This document shows, one piece after another, positions 11,679 through 12,352 of a stretch of DNA of 12,352 nucleotides. The DNA comes from an uncultured Elusimicrobiales bacterium (GTDB lineage: Bacteria; Elusimicrobiota; Elusimicrobia; Elusimicrobiales; Elusimicrobiaceae). The translations under genes and the position numbers were made by a program. The DNA is taken from the NCBI GenBank assembly GCA_944322775.1, contig CALUQA010000043.1, forward strand, positions 1-12,352, read 5' to 3'. A model generated the notes under the pieces. It was given only the letters and a program-made list of their open reading frames with translations, was not told where the DNA came from and ran no database searches. Numbering within the stretch: the stretch's first letter is position 1; every line of letters starts with the position of its first letter.

Positions 11679-12352
11679 ATGCATCCAACACATGAACAAA
11701 AAAATTTTAAACAAATTATGTTAATGTGCCTTGGCTTTTTTGGCATACAATTTGGCTGGGCACTGCAGATGGGCAATATGAGTGCCATTTATTCCCGTCT
11801 GGGCGCGCGGGAAGACCAAATCCCGCTTTTATGGCTGGCAGCACCTGTCACCGGGCTTTTGGTACAGCCGTTGGTCGGGTACTTCAGCGACCGCACTTGG
11901 TGCAAACTGGGCCGGCGCCGCCCGTACTTTTTGGGCGGAGCCATTTTTTCCGCCTTGGCACTAATTTTAATGCCGCAGGCTTCGGCCATCTGGATGGCGG
12001 TGATTGCCTTGTGGATTTTGGACACCTCCGTCAACGTAAGCATGGAACCCTTCCGCGCTTTTGTGGGTGATATTTTGCCCGAAAACCAGCGCAAAACCGG
12101 CTATGCCATGCAAAGCGTTATGATTGGCGCTGGGGCGGTTATTGCCTCTTTCCTGCCGCAAATTTTAACGGCGCTCGGCGTAAGCACGCAGGCGCCTTTG
12201 GGGCATATCCCCGCCACGGTGCGTTATTCCTTTTACATTGGGGCTGTGGTGCTGATAGCAGCCATTTTAATTACCATTAAAACCACGCCGGAATACCCCC
12301 CGCAGGACATGGAAGCTTTCAACAAATTGAAAAAGCAAACGTTTAGCCTTTC
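11679..12352 (+). CDS. MFS sugar transporter, SLC45/maltooligosaccharide type, 5' part (224 codons)
   Basis: Probable inner-membrane proton/sugar symporter for a glucoside such as maltose or maltooligosaccharides. I translated it by hand from the ATG at 11679; it is open to the window end. The N-terminus is a short polar stretch followed by GFFGIQFGWALQMGNMSAIY (19-38). PLLWLAAPVTGLLVQPLVGY then leads into FSDRTWCKLGRRRPYFLGGA, the cytoplasmic loop 2-3 signature (D-R-x8-G-R-R-R-P) of the SLC45/GPH-like sugar carriers. SVNVSMEPFRAFVGDILPEN and GYAMQSVMIGAGAVIASFLP are further family hallmarks. Full-length relatives have about 12 helices and 430-500 residues. Neighbouring sugar-use genes, if any, would lie to the right. 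Substrate assignment is by resemblance only. Confidence 0.9.
   Translation, partial: MHPTHEQKNFKQIMLMCLGFFGIQFGWALQMGNMSAIYSRLGAREDQIPLLWLAAPVTGLLVQPLVGYFSDRTWCKLGRRRPYFLGGAIFSALALILMPQASAIWMAVIALWILDTSVNVSMEPFRAFVGDILPENQRKTGYAMQSVMIGAGAVIASFLPQILTALGVSTQAPLGHIPATVRYSFYIGAVVLIAAILITIKTTPEYPPQDMEAFNKLKKQTFSL

Noticed and set aside
1..12352. Insertion sequences, integrases or an integrative element
   Set aside because: No transposase or recombinase is encoded, and no terminal inverted repeats with target duplications were found.

Overview
The window reads as ordinary chromosome from a Gram-negative-like bacterium with a compact genome. Genes are densely packed and several proteins carry Sec signal peptides. 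The set is mixed: SpoVG next to IspE, a MORN-type repeat protein, a divergent sigma-70 factor and an SLC45-like sugar transporter. This, with the lineage-specific secreted proteins, makes me favour a gut member of the Elusimicrobiota. That assignment is inference from gene content and style; no rRNA is present to confirm it.

Layout. Positions 1-3032 (minus strand) hold the 5' two thirds of polA, a secreted thioredoxin-fold protein with a CPPC active site, and trxA. A divergent promoter region (3033-3192) separates these from a plus-strand unit made of a 24-residue-repeat MORN-like protein, ispE, spoVG and tRNA-Gln(TTG), which ends at a strong terminator (5597-5624). Positions 5715-9050 hold three consecutive, separately promoted and separately terminated plus-strand genes for exported or membrane-anchored proteins that I do not recognise. 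They are clearly paralogous: each has a signal peptide, an L-x2-[LY]-Q-x-Q-A-[KR] segment, a hydrophobic segment, a variable middle (coiled coil in two of them), a second hydrophobic segment, and a C-terminal domain with an ungapped R-x28-C signature. This family is the most novel content of the window.

A bidirectional terminator (9052-9082) then separates them from a minus-strand nitroreductase-family gene whose promoter is overlaid by palindromic half-sites. tRNA-Arg(CCT) follows on the plus strand, with two helix mismatches and no encoded CCA, and then a short region that may hold a decayed gene end. Positions 10018-11568 (minus) are an EamA-type small membrane transporter gene followed by a sigma-70 family gene with an unusual region 2.4 and a lysine/alanine-rich tail. 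The window ends inside an SLC45/maltooligosaccharide-type MFS transporter on the plus strand, with a near-consensus promoter.

How the genes relate. TrxA and the secreted CPPC protein form a thiol-redox pair for cytoplasm and envelope. IspE (isoprenoid precursor synthesis), SpoVG (nucleic-acid-binding regulator) and tRNA-Gln appear to share a transcript. The three paralogs are probably one functional set in the envelope, but nothing in the sequence tells their job.
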